Notes under the pieces: generated by a model
The model's input: the letters and a program-made list of their open reading frames with translations, nothing else
The model's database searches: none
Told to the model about the DNA's origin: nothing
Position numbers and translations under genes: made by a program
Shown: positions 20,707 to 31,792 of the stretch, piece by piece
Numbering within the stretch: position 1 is the first letter of the stretch
How the letters are laid out: each line of letters starts with the position of its first letter
Assembly (NCBI GenBank): GCA_022497155.1
Contig: MU385711.1
Location: forward strand, 1,688,041 to 1,752,040
Length of the DNA stretch: 64,000 bases
Direction: 5' to 3'
Origin: Whalleya microplaca
Lineage: Eukaryota > Ascomycota > Sordariomycetes > Xylariales > Xylariaceae

Positions 20707-21404
20707 GTCTCGGAAGTTTTGACTTCAAAAACATCATATACAGGCAGACGCTGCTTGAAACAAGCTAGAATGTGAAAGGAATGGCTATAGACTACGTACT
20801 CCCAAGCGGCCGGGATTTTGGCTATGACGTGTTGTATAACCCAATCTCGAGGGCGTGTCAAAGGCACCCATTCCCTAAACACGTACAAAGCTGCGGAAAG
20901 GCACAGTATGGGCAGTGTAATCTTGATTGATGTCCACTTCGTCAATTGCCATAACAATGGCCGATGTGTTAATGAGTATGACAAGACGCCATAGGCAAGA
21001 GCAGCATCCCTGTTGGCACTCCAATTGAGACGTTCTGTGCCGGATGGACCGTCGCACTGCAGATATATCCATGCCGACAACACAACACTAAGCCCATAAC
21101 CTGACATGCCATGAGAGATCATGAGACACCGCTGGACCGGCACGACGTTCTGGAGTAGCAATAGCAAGCCCAGCCATGCTGCAAACATTGATATGCGTTC
21201 AGTCTTGGACGCTTTTATAGAGACGAGGCTATTATCGACACGACTAGCGCGATACAAGTGGTCGAAGACCACGTACGCTCTCTTCAGCCATGTGGGGAGA
21301 ACCCAGTCGAAGAACAATGTAAAAGTCGCACCGAAAAGTCCGTTGATGAGATAACCAACCCGCTCCCCGATCCAATTGGCGCCATTGGAAGACAATGTAA
21401 CCAT
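20703..21404 (-). CDS. Putative multi-pass membrane protein directly upstream of the HET gene
   Basis: 233 residues from a good ATG at 21404-21402, intronless as drawn. Hydrophobic segments lie near residues 15-38 (LINGLFGATFTLFFDWVLP), 72-90 (FAAWLGLLLLLQNVVPVQ), 98-115 and 173-190 (ILCLSAALYVFREWV), so three to four membrane spans are likely. No family is recognised. Its TGA shares four bases with the ATG of the HET gene on the same strand. A GTATAT donor near 20740 could remove the last residues, but joining it to the HET exon breaks the frame in the acceptors I tested. It is therefore called separately, with fusion to the HET protein as the main alternative. Confidence 0.5.
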   Translation of the reverse strand: MVTLSSNGANWIGERVGYLINGLFGATFTLFFDWVLPTWLKRAYVVFDHLYRASRVDNSLVSIKASKTERISMFAAWLGLLLLLQNVVPVQRCLMISHGMSGYGLSVVLSAWIYLQCDGPSGTERLNWSANRDAALAYGVLSYSLTHRPLLWQLTKWTSIKITLPILCLSAALYVFREWVPLTRPRDWVIQHVIAKIPAAWEYVVYSHSFHILACFKQRLPVYDVFEVKTSET

Positions 21405-22781
21405 TTTGCCGTATATTTATGGGCTCGACAATACAGGAAGTAGGTAGGTAGGAAACATAAGGATCTTAGCTCTCGAGATGGGGTGGGCTGATATGGAGGC
21501 CTCCGTATAAATCGCCTCAGCTGAAAACTAACGACACGCTATCTGTATAATGTGACATAACCAAGCCACAACGCCTTCACTAGTGAAAAATTCATCCACT
21601 CCAAGTTAACGGAGGCCCGAAATCGGGAAGGAATGAAAGTGAGATGATCATAGTATCGCTAACATGAGGAAATGTATATATAGTACATACTTCGTCAAAG
21701 AGTATATATCATTAGTATGGAAGCAGGTAATATCATAAGGTCACTTAGTGCATCAGCTTAGAGCATGAGCCGGAATGTATGTGAGCTTCTGAGCTATCTC
21801 AATCCAAGACGTTCAGAAATTTAATCAAATTGTTATACCTGTTTGGAGGTAAAATCATACAAAATATAAAGAGCACTAAATAATTTGTGATTAGTTGTAA
21901 TACTAGCTTAGAGTTAGACAAATAAATATAGAATAACTACGTGTGCTTTTGTGACATATAGTGAATAGTAAGTTTTCACTTACGAGAGCCCGTCTGCAGA
22001 AACCATACTGTCCCGTTTCTTCAATCGCACTTCTACGCTTTTGATTACTCCATTGACTAAAAACAACTTGATGGTAACACAAGGTACGAATGGCTAGATT
22101 GTAAGAAAATCGGAATGTCGTGTAACGGAAGAATACATACAAAGTTTAGTCTTAATAATATTAAGTGTCTTTGTTCTCATGTATATAGAAGGGTGCTCGA
22201 AGAATGACCTCTTAGACTCTTTGTGCAACAACTACGTTGTTTTGATATCTCATATGGTCACTGCGTAATATCAAGCTCCCTTGTGGCTCTCGAGCACAAG
22301 TAGATTGTATCTCTGAAACTACATTAAATAAGAATAGCGTTAGGAGATGGCTTTGTACGCAATGGACGAGAGGGGGTACTCATAAAACAAGGTCCTGGTA
22401 TCTGAAATCCTATCAAAGGGTAAATGTATCTTTAATTATAACCCTCATTTGAGGGAGAAACTATTTCCGTTTATATATAAGTAATATAAACCCGCCGGCT
22501 TGTGCTTTCGCTAGGGCTGCGCTCATAACCCCTTCTACGGTAACATCAGCTAGGCCATGGTGTAACCTGCAGCCGACCTTTGTTATGACACATAGGCCTT
22601 TGTTTTCTGAAATTGTATATGAAACTAAACAAAGCGTATTGTATAGGGGGTTAAGTGGTAATTCCATGCTTACTGAATACTTGACTGTCTCACGATCAGC
22701 TACCACACTTTCTGAGTTTCCATTCACCTTGTATTTGAGAATATGTAGTGGTAATTGATTGACCTACAATCAGTAGAACAA
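21405..22781. other. AT-rich intergenic region, nothing supported
   Basis: Frames at 21903-22142 and 22461-22727 lack coding character. The promoter of the membrane-protein/HET unit must lie at the left end. No repeat family is recognised. Confidence 0.5.
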
Positions 22782-23036
22782 TCAGTGTCGCCGCTTTTTC
22801 TGGATTTCTGCAAGAATTGCTGTATGATCACTTATTTGTCCATGGGAATCTGGAAATAGATTTTGCCGTTGGGTCTCTCTCCTGATACATGCTGTACATT
22901 TACCATCAATGCTCCGTACTGGTCCTTGCGTCTTATGAAAACAGATCGTACCTTTACCAGAGGCACAGAACGAGTCCACCTTGGTATTTCCGAAGTGACC
23001 GCAGAGTCTGTAAACTTCTCGGTGAACGTAGCACAT
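22782..23036 (-). CDS. Small Cys/His-rich fungal protein, MCY...CGH type
   Basis: 84 residues from an ATG at 23036-23034, intronless. It begins MCYVHREVYRLCGHFGN and continues with SFCASGKGTICFHK and DGKCTACIRRE, so Cys and His residues are arranged as C-G-H, C, C, then C-x2-C. Many Pezizomycotina encode very short proteins starting MC(Y/F) with a CGH tripeptide and a terminal CxxC; their function is unknown and metal binding is only a guess. No signal peptide is present. It lies alone in an AT-rich region and is read from recognisable pattern rather than length. Confidence 0.5.
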   Translation of the reverse strand: MCYVHREVYRLCGHFGNTKVDSFCASGKGTICFHKTQGPVRSIDGKCTACIRRETQRQNLFPDSHGQISDHTAILAEIQKKRRH

Positions 23037-24354
23037 TGAAGATACCAGGCAAGGACATTCCCGGTGGAGATTCTGCCGAAAGAGGAGAATTGATCTCAGT
23101 TTGAGGGAGAAAAAGAAATAAACATTTCAAATTATAAGAAGTTTGAACGATGGGTTTGATGTGATACAGACCCTGTGAATTTCAATTGATGGCATGTTAC
23201 TGAACACTAGATACTATGTCTCACTTTTAGGTTGTTCTTCCCATAAGAATAACAATATATTTCTTCTTGAAAAACACGGAGATATTCAACTGTATTGAAA
23301 TGGTCCACATCTCATATAATGTTTGCTCATCTAAACTTTACATAGGATCATTGATACACAGTCTAGTCATTTACGGTCTTTGTGAGGGCTATTAGAGTAA
23401 ATTATATGGTGTCCAGCATGCGACTTTCTTAGCTTATCTGTAATAGATATTCTTCTAAATGAGAAGTTCTAAATATGATGTGAACACTTAAACCAGATTT
23501 CGTGTATGATGTTCAGATGTTATTAGGGAAGCTCTAGTTCAGAGATATCAATTGGACTTGTCATGTCACAAGATGAGCGTATGAGGTAGCAAAACAACAC
23601 AGTTGTTGCACGAAGAGCCAACTAAAAGGTTGTTCTCCGAACAACCTCTATATATACACGACCTGAACAAAGGATCCTACCAGATATCCTAATAATCAGC
23701 TGAGCCCATGAACATGTATACCTACATGCATAATATCCTGCAAATCTTCTACAGCTACGCGACCCTGTTCGCGATTCTATGATGTGCCGGATGAAGCAAG
23801 TGATTGAAAGGAGTTAAGGACACTACATTTGAATATCAACTACAATAGACACTTTTCCTAATTGTATAATCGCTGGTAACTAATATGCGACAAACATTTC
23901 AGTAACCCCATTACGGAACCTCGAAGCATTTTACAGAATAATGTTATAGTAGAATATTTGACTCAAACTATGGCAGGTACATGTATGGTATCTACCGTAT
24001 ACTCATGTATCTAGGCACTGTGAGAATAGGGTTGAGACTATCCAATTATAGTTAATCCTTACCACCGCTGTGGGAGGCACTAGAGTGTAACGCCAGTAAG
24101 TGCCAAGTTCCACTGCGAGCCCACTTCCGAACCTCATTGGCCCCGAAAGAATTTAGGAAATAAGCGCAGGTCCTCATTATTTCCTTTTTTAACCTCCCAC
24201 TTCATGTTTCATACCTCTTGTTGTTGTAGTGGATGTGGTCAAGACAGGACTATTGCTGAAGTTGTCCGGATTAGATCAAGTTTTTATTGAATCCTCCTAC
24301 TTTGTAGCTTGAAAAGACTGGTAGCACGCACCTCCATTGCTTCACGGTCGAAGT
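23037..24354. other. AT-rich intergenic region upstream of the MFS gene
   Basis: No gene is seen. A small perfect hairpin (AGGTTGTT / AACAACCT, five-base loop) lies at about 23628-23648. The last few hundred bases contain a CT-rich tract and presumably the MFS promoter. Confidence 0.5.
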
Positions 24355-26139
24355 ATGGCCCAAGATTCAGCTGCTGTCGTGGCTAAGGTCCCTCTTGAGA
24401 CTAACTCCAATATGGCAACTGAGGAAGGAGAACGCCCGTCTGATTATCACGAATATGATGTTGAAAGAGTAGAGAAAGTGTACCGGAAGCTAGATCGTCG
24501 CATCATCCCAGGTAAGGTTGATCAATCTTTTCCTGATATTGAGAGCATTTTGCTGAGGGTAAAATCATAGCGTTCTGGATCCTGTACTTCCTCTGCTCTG
24601 CCATCCGTTCCAATATCGGGTTAGCACAGACGATGAACCAAGATGTTGGACATGACTTGGTAACGATGCTTGGGCTTTCGTCCAATGATGTCTCGACGGC
24701 GTTGGCCCTTTTCTACGTTTCATACGTCATCTTCGATTGCCCCTCAAATCTCGTCATGAGCAAGCTTAGTCCTCGAGTCTGGATGGCCCGCATTGTGTTT
24801 GCTGTTGGTGTGATTGGAGCCTGCTTCACTGCGGTTAGGGCTGCTTGGAGCTTGAAGTACGTGTTGAGATATTTCTTTCGGATCCCCTTCAGATTATTGA
24901 CCACAAAGTCTAGGCTGCTTCGGTTTCTGCTCGGCATGGTCATTGCTGGGATGTGGCCCGGCATGTCCTACTACTTGACCTTATTCTACCCACCATCTCG
25001 TACGGGCAAGCGGATCGGACAATACTTTACAGCTGCACAGGTCTCGGCCGCTGTGGTTGGGCTGGTATCTGCAGGGTTCCAGCTTATGGATGGAGTCGGT
25101 GGACTTGTTGGTTTCCAATGGATGTTTCTCATATATGGACTCCTCGCTATCGTTGTTGGTTGGACTCTCCTATGGTGGCTTCCCGACCGACCTCTACCAC
25201 CCGGCGAGCGGAGAGTTCGTACCGGTATTATGAGATGGGTTCCCCCGACTCCGGAAGCTTTGACAGGTGAAGATGCTTTGATTCATTACAAAGACCTCAA
25301 GCGAGTTTATCATCCGAGATCCTGGACCTTGAAAGATTTAGGATATGTTCTCGTTGACTGGAGATTATGGCCGTTATCGCTGATGTACTTCGGCGTTGTG
25401 GGAGTTGGTATCGGCACGCAACTCTACGGCACCGTAATTATTCGGGGCATCAATCCGAAATTCACAGGTGTGCAGTTAAGTCTCCTCTTTGCACCTATCT
25501 GGATTGTAAGTCAACCTCTAGAAGATTGTACGATTTAGCTTCTGACCAAGCCAGATGGATTTGATAGCAATTTTGCTCGTCACTCCAGTCTCGGATCGCT
25601 TTCATCGTCTCCGACCCTTTTTCTTCTCTTGTGCGGTATGCATCCAGATTGCAGGGTTGCTCACGGTTACCTTCGCTCCTACCTCGAATCCTTGGGCGAG
25701 ATATGGAGGACTCCTTATGGTCGGATTCGGCCTCGGTCCAACTGTACCAATCTGTATGACCTGGACCAATGAGATCTTCCAACATCGCCACGGAGAAGTC
25801 GGTGTCGCTGCAGCCTCTGCCTTAGTTTCAGGGTTGGGAAACTTGGGAAGCATCACAACGACCTATGCATTATACACTGGCTGGCCTGCAGATGCTGCTT
25901 CTGGACCATATCAGTACCGGCGAAGCAACCTTACTATGATCGGCATCCTATGTTGCAGCATTCTCAGTAGCTTCGTCATGTTCGTAGCATTGCACCTCGT
26001 CGGCAACAGCCCCAGCCGTAAGTTTGATCGCAGCGGTCAATCCACAACTGACGGGTCAGATGGCTTCCAAGACGGGGCCGCCCAGCGTGAGCTTCAGCAG
26101 CGCGGCTTTGGTCGCATGTGGTGGAGCAAAAGGGCATAA
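24355..26139 (+). CDS. MFS transporter, anion:cation symporter (allantoate permease/Dal5-Tna1-like) family
   Basis: Plasma-membrane proton-coupled uptake carrier for an organic anion; the exact substrate cannot be told from sequence. Four exons: 24355-24511, 24571-24856, 24914-25505, 25555-26139, with introns of 59, 57 and 49 nt, giving 539 residues, the usual size. The second intron is in-frame and could be missed; removing it restores SLKLLRFLLGMVIAGMWPGM. Family hallmarks: NIGLAQTMNQDVGHDL after TM1, FYVSYVIFDCPSNLVMSKL (TM2-3), MSYYLTLFYPPSRTGKRIGQ, and LLWWLPDRP at the central loop. Twelve spans are expected. The ATG at 24355 is the first in frame. It is convergent with the ABM-domain gene. 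The frame appears intact. Confidence 0.9.
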
Positions 26140-26983
26140 TGTTTTGATTCCATGAGACCTGGAAAATAGCCATGGCTTGGCTTCGTTGCGATCTTCAACA
26201 ATCGAACTGAGCACTCATGAAGTGGACGCTGTGTCCCCTGCACTAAGCTCCTGCGTAGGCAGCCCAACCTGCCATCCTATCATTCGCTTCGATACTATAC
26301 TTGTTTTTCTGATTATCAGCTTACAGCACGAACTACACCCATTCGGCGTTAGATACGCTGATCATACAAGGAGCTCTGGCTTCGACAGCGAAAGTGCCGC
26401 TGCGCCATCGCTGGGATCTGCGTATTCGGACAGGAGATAGACGGGGCGACAATGCTGGAACGCTATCGCTTGCAGCCTATCTCGTGGGCATCGGCGAACA
26501 TAGAGGATTTGATTTCATGTTTTTCTAGAAGGGTTTGGATTCGGCGTTGCAATATGATACCCCATTTGTGTTTTGAATACGCTGTCATTCGAGGGTTTGA
26601 ACGCAAGACTCGCCAGCGACAGTGCTGCTACGCCATCGCTAGGGACGGCGTGTTGCAGCCGAGTCGGGACCGGCGACAATGCTTTTGCGCTATCGTTTGG
26701 GAACTCGCCTCGTGGGCATTGCTTACACACGTTTCTTCGAGTTTTTGACGTTTTCTTAGGGGAGAGGAGAGGAAGCAGAATCATGAAATGACCTGGCTTT
26801 ACACTCATTCCATCGCTATATTTATAGATATGCGAAGCTACTTGGCCTCGCAATTTACCATATTTCTTCGCTCCTATCAGTGATATCCATAACGCCTATT
26901 GTTTGAATAAGATAGCGTACTATCGCACCGTATTATCGTGAATTGTCATTGACGCGGCCAATTTATGACTGCAATACTCAATC
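26140..26983. other. Intergenic region between convergent MFS and ABM genes, with an old internal duplication
   Basis: No complete gene is seen. Two diverged copies of a stretch of about 150 bp occur here (described separately). Their translations share PSLG and GDNA words, so this may be debris of a repeat-containing gene. Confidence 0.45.
26350..26740 (+). repeat. Diverged direct duplication, about 150 bp, spaced about 229 bp
   Basis: Copy 1 (about 26350-26505) and copy 2 (about 26578-26735) share in order TACGCTG, CAGCGA(A/C)AGTGC, CGCCATCGCT, GGCGACAATGCT, CGCTATCG and CTCGTGGGCAT at matching spacing. I judge them roughly 70% similar by eye. Translation of both gives related peptides (SESAAAPSLGSA versus SDSAATPSLGTA), so the ancestor may have been coding. 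Confidence 0.6.
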
Positions 26984-27466
26984 CTATATCTTCACGACGA
27001 AGAACTCCGGACCCACTGGCTCTAAAAAGCAGGCTTCTCTCGGCTTGATAAACATGGGCTCGGTGGTTTCAAGGTATTCCTTGTAGTATGCCTTCGTGAT
27101 TTGGTGCTTTGATAGAGATTAGTTACAACTATAATTTAACGGTGATCGCAGAGGCGGCTAAGGCAAAGAGACAAAGGAGACATGCTAACCTCCATAAACC
27201 ATTCTTTCGGTTTAGACCTATTTTCCGGTTAGTAAACAAGCCCCTTAAGATAGAAGATGTTGAATTTACCAGTTCTCAACCCAGCTAAGCTTGCCCGGCT
27301 CAGTCGGCGACTTGTACACCTCGAAAGATAGGCATTCTGGCTCAGCCGACACTACATCGAAAACGGTCTTGAACACCGCGAGGAATTTCTCAACATTCTC
27401 CGGTGCAAGATAGATGGTAACCTGCAAACTCGAGACAGCAGAAAGGGTGGAGACCTGCTTAGCCAT
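26984..27466 (-). CDS. ABM-fold (antibiotic biosynthesis monooxygenase-like) protein
   Basis: Small cytosolic dimeric alpha/beta-barrel protein of the ABM/EthD-like group. Members include cofactor-free monooxygenases and proteins of unknown role, so catalysis is not certain. Three exons: 27466-27270, 27217-27190 and 27106-26984, with introns of 52 nt (CTAAC branch) and 83 nt (GTTAGC donor); 115 residues, normal for one ABM domain. Seen: LQVTIYLAPENVEKFLAVFK, then AEPECLSFEVYKSP, LSWVENWSKPKEWFMEHQIT and KAYYKEYLE, the typical beta-alpha-beta order with the WVE(N)W...H core. It ends FFVVKI. The tiny 28-nt middle exon makes it easy to truncate in automated calls. Neighbour: MFS symporter, convergent. 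Confidence 0.85.
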
Positions 27467-29760
27467 CGTATTAAGACTTGTCTACTATTGAGCCTCAAAT
27501 GCTAAAGACTTAGTTTCGGCGGGCTGGGAGGTGGTGCTGGTGGTGGTGGTTTTAATAGTCTATCTTCTGTTGCATGAAGCGAAAGAATTTGACTAGAAGT
27601 CTGTGATAAGACTCTGGTCTTGAAGTAATCGAAAATGAACGCTCCAAAAATGCTTATATCGTAGAATAATCATATGATGAAGCCCCCATGTCGCCGAGCT
27701 CTATGCAATAAATATTGTTGGTGATGAAATAGGTACCTGCTTATTCTGATGTATATTAAGGTAAGTTTAGTGGGGGCACAGGCGTCGCTGTCGAGACCCT
27801 GAATCTAAAGGTTTCCACTACCTATGTAAACTGGAAAGACATTGATCTACGATATCTCGTATCGTGTATTAGGCCAAAACGGTCTTAAGCCATACAGCTA
27901 TTCGTAGGCATGGACCGCTAAAGATGCGAGGGACTATTTCTCGCTAAGTTCTTCAGCAGGCTGCGGAGCTCTTCAGCCGTCGGTTCTACCCTTGTCTTCC
28001 CGAGGTTTACTACAGTACGGAGATAGTAGGTAACTCCATATCATTGGATGTAAAGATAATTTTGCCTGCAGCGTCTCATTCGTTCTGGTCACTGCAAGTT
28101 GCATCTCACTTATCTGCAGTTATAGAATGGCTTGCAGGCTCTGCCGAAAAGAACGTGCTAGGCAAACCGACATGGTAACTGTGCTTCTACCATAGTTAGG
28201 TAGTATTTCCTTTTACGGTGTTGGTTATTGGTTGTTGGTGACATTGGAAGATACTAGCTGACTGGATCGGGTATCTAATGCTAGCTAGACAACCAATTAC
28301 GATCATCTCTGAATGCCCCAGAAAAAAAAGTCCCGTTCTTCCTTATACGTCAGTCTTGGCGTTGTCAAAGCAGCTAAGAAAGCTGCCTCCTCCTATCTAC
28401 CTATTCCCGAGCATGATACAGTCAGAATGTGTCCATACGAAGTCAACGTCGACTGGGTCATGTGTAACAATCGGTGATGAAGCCGATAAACGCAACTCCT
28501 TCAGCTGAATCCAACTAGAAACTCTCTAATTACCCTGTTAGTTGGTTAATATCATTGCGAGCCATGAACATCCAAACATTGCTAAGTATTAGCGGTCAGC
28601 TAGCCAACTAACTTAGCTAGTTACAATTTATCTTTAGTGCTTAAGGTGAGAAGATAGCGGCCCCAAGAGCAGGTAACAACACCGAGACAGAAATATCAGT
28701 AGAATCATTGATAGTCTATTTATTAGTTTCATCTCTGATACATCTGAGTTATGTCTGAAATGTTCACCTTTATCTCAATATCTACCATATACTATAAATC
28801 TTCCTGAGAGCTCTGGATTTGTGCGGGCCTAGAGCCCTTCTCCCCGCCTTGTGTATCCAGTTAAGTCTTGGATCCGTTCGCTGATCTTGGACCAGAATCC
28901 TTCTCACTAGCGGCCGAGATCTTCGGGATCATACCAAGCCCACGTGGACAAAGTCCCTAATATAGTGTGCCGTTGTTGTTACATTGCCAATGTTTTCTTA
29001 GTATGTATATAGTGATTGATTTTTCGCTAAGAATGTTGTGCGGGCTACTGGAGAGCGCACAGTTCTGCATATCTTCACATGATCACTACACTCTCAAACT
29101 GTAATAGTAGAGAAAGGGACTATGTCAGGCAGGCTATATTTTGGAGGTCTGTGTCACTTAGAAGTTGGATAACGGTTTCGCAAGGATTGGTGAAGTCCTG
29201 AGTATAAGTGATGAATGGCCTAAGAATCGCTCTATAGGTGTTAGTAGAGGTAGCGTTCACTCCTTAGAGCAATTTCCCTTGAGATAATATCTTTGGTTTG
29301 TCCTGCGTTGTTCCTTTGCACCATGACATCAATGGTAAATCCACCCTTGGGTTGTAAGCACTAGCATAAGGTTTTTGACAATGCCAAAAGTCGCGTTTTG
29401 GTGGCTACGTAGTAATCTATAACTGCGAGGTAGGTAATGGAGGAGTTTCATGCTTGATAAGAGCCCCTCTTCATGTCAAAATGCTGACACCATTGAGAGT
29501 GGATTTCATTTAGCCCACAGATAGAGGACCATCAACGACGTGTGAATGTCAGCTATACTAACTACCTACCGATTATCTCGTTGTCGGGAATACGAGCCAG
29601 GCTGCCTTCACAGCCGTGTAAAAACATAACTTATTATGCCCTTTTACTTGATGTAAGACATAAAGCCTTGTCTTCCGAGGCCACCGAGCCTCACCGAAAC
29701 TAACATGATTTTGTTCTTTCATCAGGCCAAATTCTTGACTATGCACTCATACGCGGAGTA

Positions 29761-30066
29761 TTATTCTTGCTCTAGGCATCCGTCGAGATCTAACGCTTTT
29801 TTCATGGTTGATATCACCTGCCCCTTTTCTCCATTACTATCACCCACGTATAGCGTATAGTCCCCAGGACCTGCGTTCCTTGTTACCTTGATCATGTCCG
29901 CTGCTGTAGTCTGACGACATCGTAATGGGGTTGTCCGGAGTTTCACTTTACAAAGGCGGGGCGGGATTATGAAGAAGTCCGCGACTGCTCTGTTTAGTAC
30001 TTGCTTTTGCAGACCTATGACTACGGTCCAAGGTGCTGCTTTGTGACTGCTCAGAACTATTTGCAT
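29761..30066 (-). CDS. Doubtful small ORF, 101 codons
   Basis: ATG frame with moderate coding character (APWTVVIGLQKQVLNRAVAD, then GDYTLYVGDSNGEKGQV). No signal peptide, membrane span or known domain is visible, and no convincing introns flank it. It may be a real small gene, a remnant or chance. Confidence 0.22.
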   Translation of the reverse strand: MQIVLSSHKAAPWTVVIGLQKQVLNRAVADFFIIPPRLCKVKLRTTPLRCRQTTAADMIKVTRNAGPGDYTLYVGDSNGEKGQVISTMKKALDLDGCLEQE

Positions 30067-30550
30067 GATGAGGGCAATGGGGGAGGCGGTATTCGGCGAG
30101 CAATAACCTTGGCATAGTGGTAATCGGCTTATGGTTTCCTAGTTCAGTAGTATTGAGCGAGAATACCCATAGAATGGATTATAAATCATGTTAGTTCTGT
30201 GATATGACATTTATTCCTATGCACAGGGAAGCTTTCCTCCTAACAAACACTTAGGGTCGTGTTGGTGGACATGGTGCTTGTCAGCACCACATTAGATAAT
30301 AGATAAATTTTCTTCCCAAACCACACTGTAGAAGTCTTCTTTATATAATTGTTGCTGCAGGCCGCTACTCGGGGGCATATATACAGTTTACTAATCCGGT
30401 TTCTAACCAAGACCACTCAGGCCACCCGATACTAGGGTGTCGATGCATTTTAGTGCTAGAACTATATCAAGAGCTTCTCTCAAACTTTCGAGCAACCTAA
30501 CACAGACTGTATAACCTGAATTCGAGTAAATGGAAGGGTTCTAGTTTAAG

Positions 30551-30881
30551 TGTCACGCTTGTGTACATCGAATCATACAAACGCACTCAGCGTTGCTTAA
30601 CTCTCTCTCTCTCATCGTCTCTATCTATCTATCATGATCGTTCGTATTCCCCGTAATCATATTTTTTACTATTACAATTAGGCCAAAGTTAAGCATAAAA
30701 CCCCTGACAGAAGTGATATCCACCAAGGGAACAACTGGTTCACATCTGAGCAAATAACAGCCTGGTCTTGCAGACCAATTAGGAAGATATACCTTTTTAA
30801 GCAACGGGGATCTCGGAGCAATAATTGCTCCGAGATTCATAAGCTTAAAGCATCATAACTAATACCCCTATTATCGTGACA
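30551..30881 (-). mobile_element. Possible LTR or small element with TGTCACG...CGTGACA ends (331 bp)
   Basis: The interval starts TGTCACG and ends CGTGACA, a perfect 7-bp terminal inverted repeat. The last 59 bases recur at 18251-18308. Near that end is a perfect 13-bp-arm palindrome with one central base (ATCTCGGAGCAAT / ATTGCTCCGAGAT) at 30810-30836. No matching target duplication is seen (TTAAG left, AGTTT right), so the left boundary is uncertain. Confidence 0.4.
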
Positions 30882-31792
30882 AGTTTGCCTATCGATCAAC
30901 TATTATCGCCTCGGCCAGAAAATATGAGATCCTGTCATTATCGTTGGGAGCCCAATTCTCTGACGGAGCCACAGTCGCTTTTACTTAAGCTTCATAATAG
31001 CTGTTTTGTAATACAACAGGGACGAGTTTTGTTCTGGATAATGTATCAAGAAAGGCGCTTTGATGACCACCGTATATCCCATTGTTGGGCCTTATATTGC
31101 TGAAGCCGGCAGCTTGAGGCATTTCTGAGACAAGTGACTCCGTAGTTTTATTGCACGAAATACACCACTTAGACAATACATGAGGACAGGCACCAATTAT
31201 AATGACTGACCAACACACTTGCTAGTCACTGCTGTATTCATACCTTACAACACATACATATCTACGTACTGGGGAATATTAATCGACTGATTCGTCTGTA
31301 GCCTGAGGCCCGTTGACAGATACATACTTGCCAGTAGCATCTTTGACGATGCTGCCTACTATTGCTAGGTCCTTGAATATTGCTGACGAGACGCCTAGAA
31401 TGAATGTATGGGTGGTTGTACTTAGACAAAAGGGGTCATTGGTTAGATTGGAAAAGCTCAAAGGCAGCAGATATATTGAATAACGGAGACCTCTAAGCTA
31501 TATTCTGATTCCAGAGTAGGCTCAAAGCTTTTGAAATTGCTGAGTATACAATGCCTTTCAGCGTACTTTCTTACAATGCCTCTCTACTTTAAGCTTGATA
31601 ACTATGGTTTTCATGAGTCAAGCCCGGCATTCGCTATACGTGGTCTCACGTAGTCTTGTAACTTGAGAACATATATTATATAAGTATAATGAATGGGTTG
31701 CCTGAGGGCCAACAAAACGCGATGCTCTTGTGAACCGTATCTCGCGAAGCACCGAGCCCCTAATCTACAACCCAATTCAGAAGAAAAATCTC

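Larger units (their letters stand above)
27467..31790. other. Gene-poor region, 4.3 kb
   Basis: Apart from the doubtful ORF at 29761-30066 and the LTR-like element at 30551-30881, nothing is supported. A G/T-rich (GGTGGT)n stretch near 27530-27552 lies just upstream of the ABM start. Confidence 0.45.

Noticed and set aside
20685..20745. Fusion of the membrane ORF to the HET frame through the GTATAT donor near 20740
   Set aside because: Phase does not match either acceptor (TATAG or CTAG) that enters the HET frame; separate genes kept, fusion noted as an alternative.
31279..31461. 60-codon minus-strand ORF (ends GPQATDESVD)
   Set aside because: Short, isolated, no recognisable family and no extension through introns.
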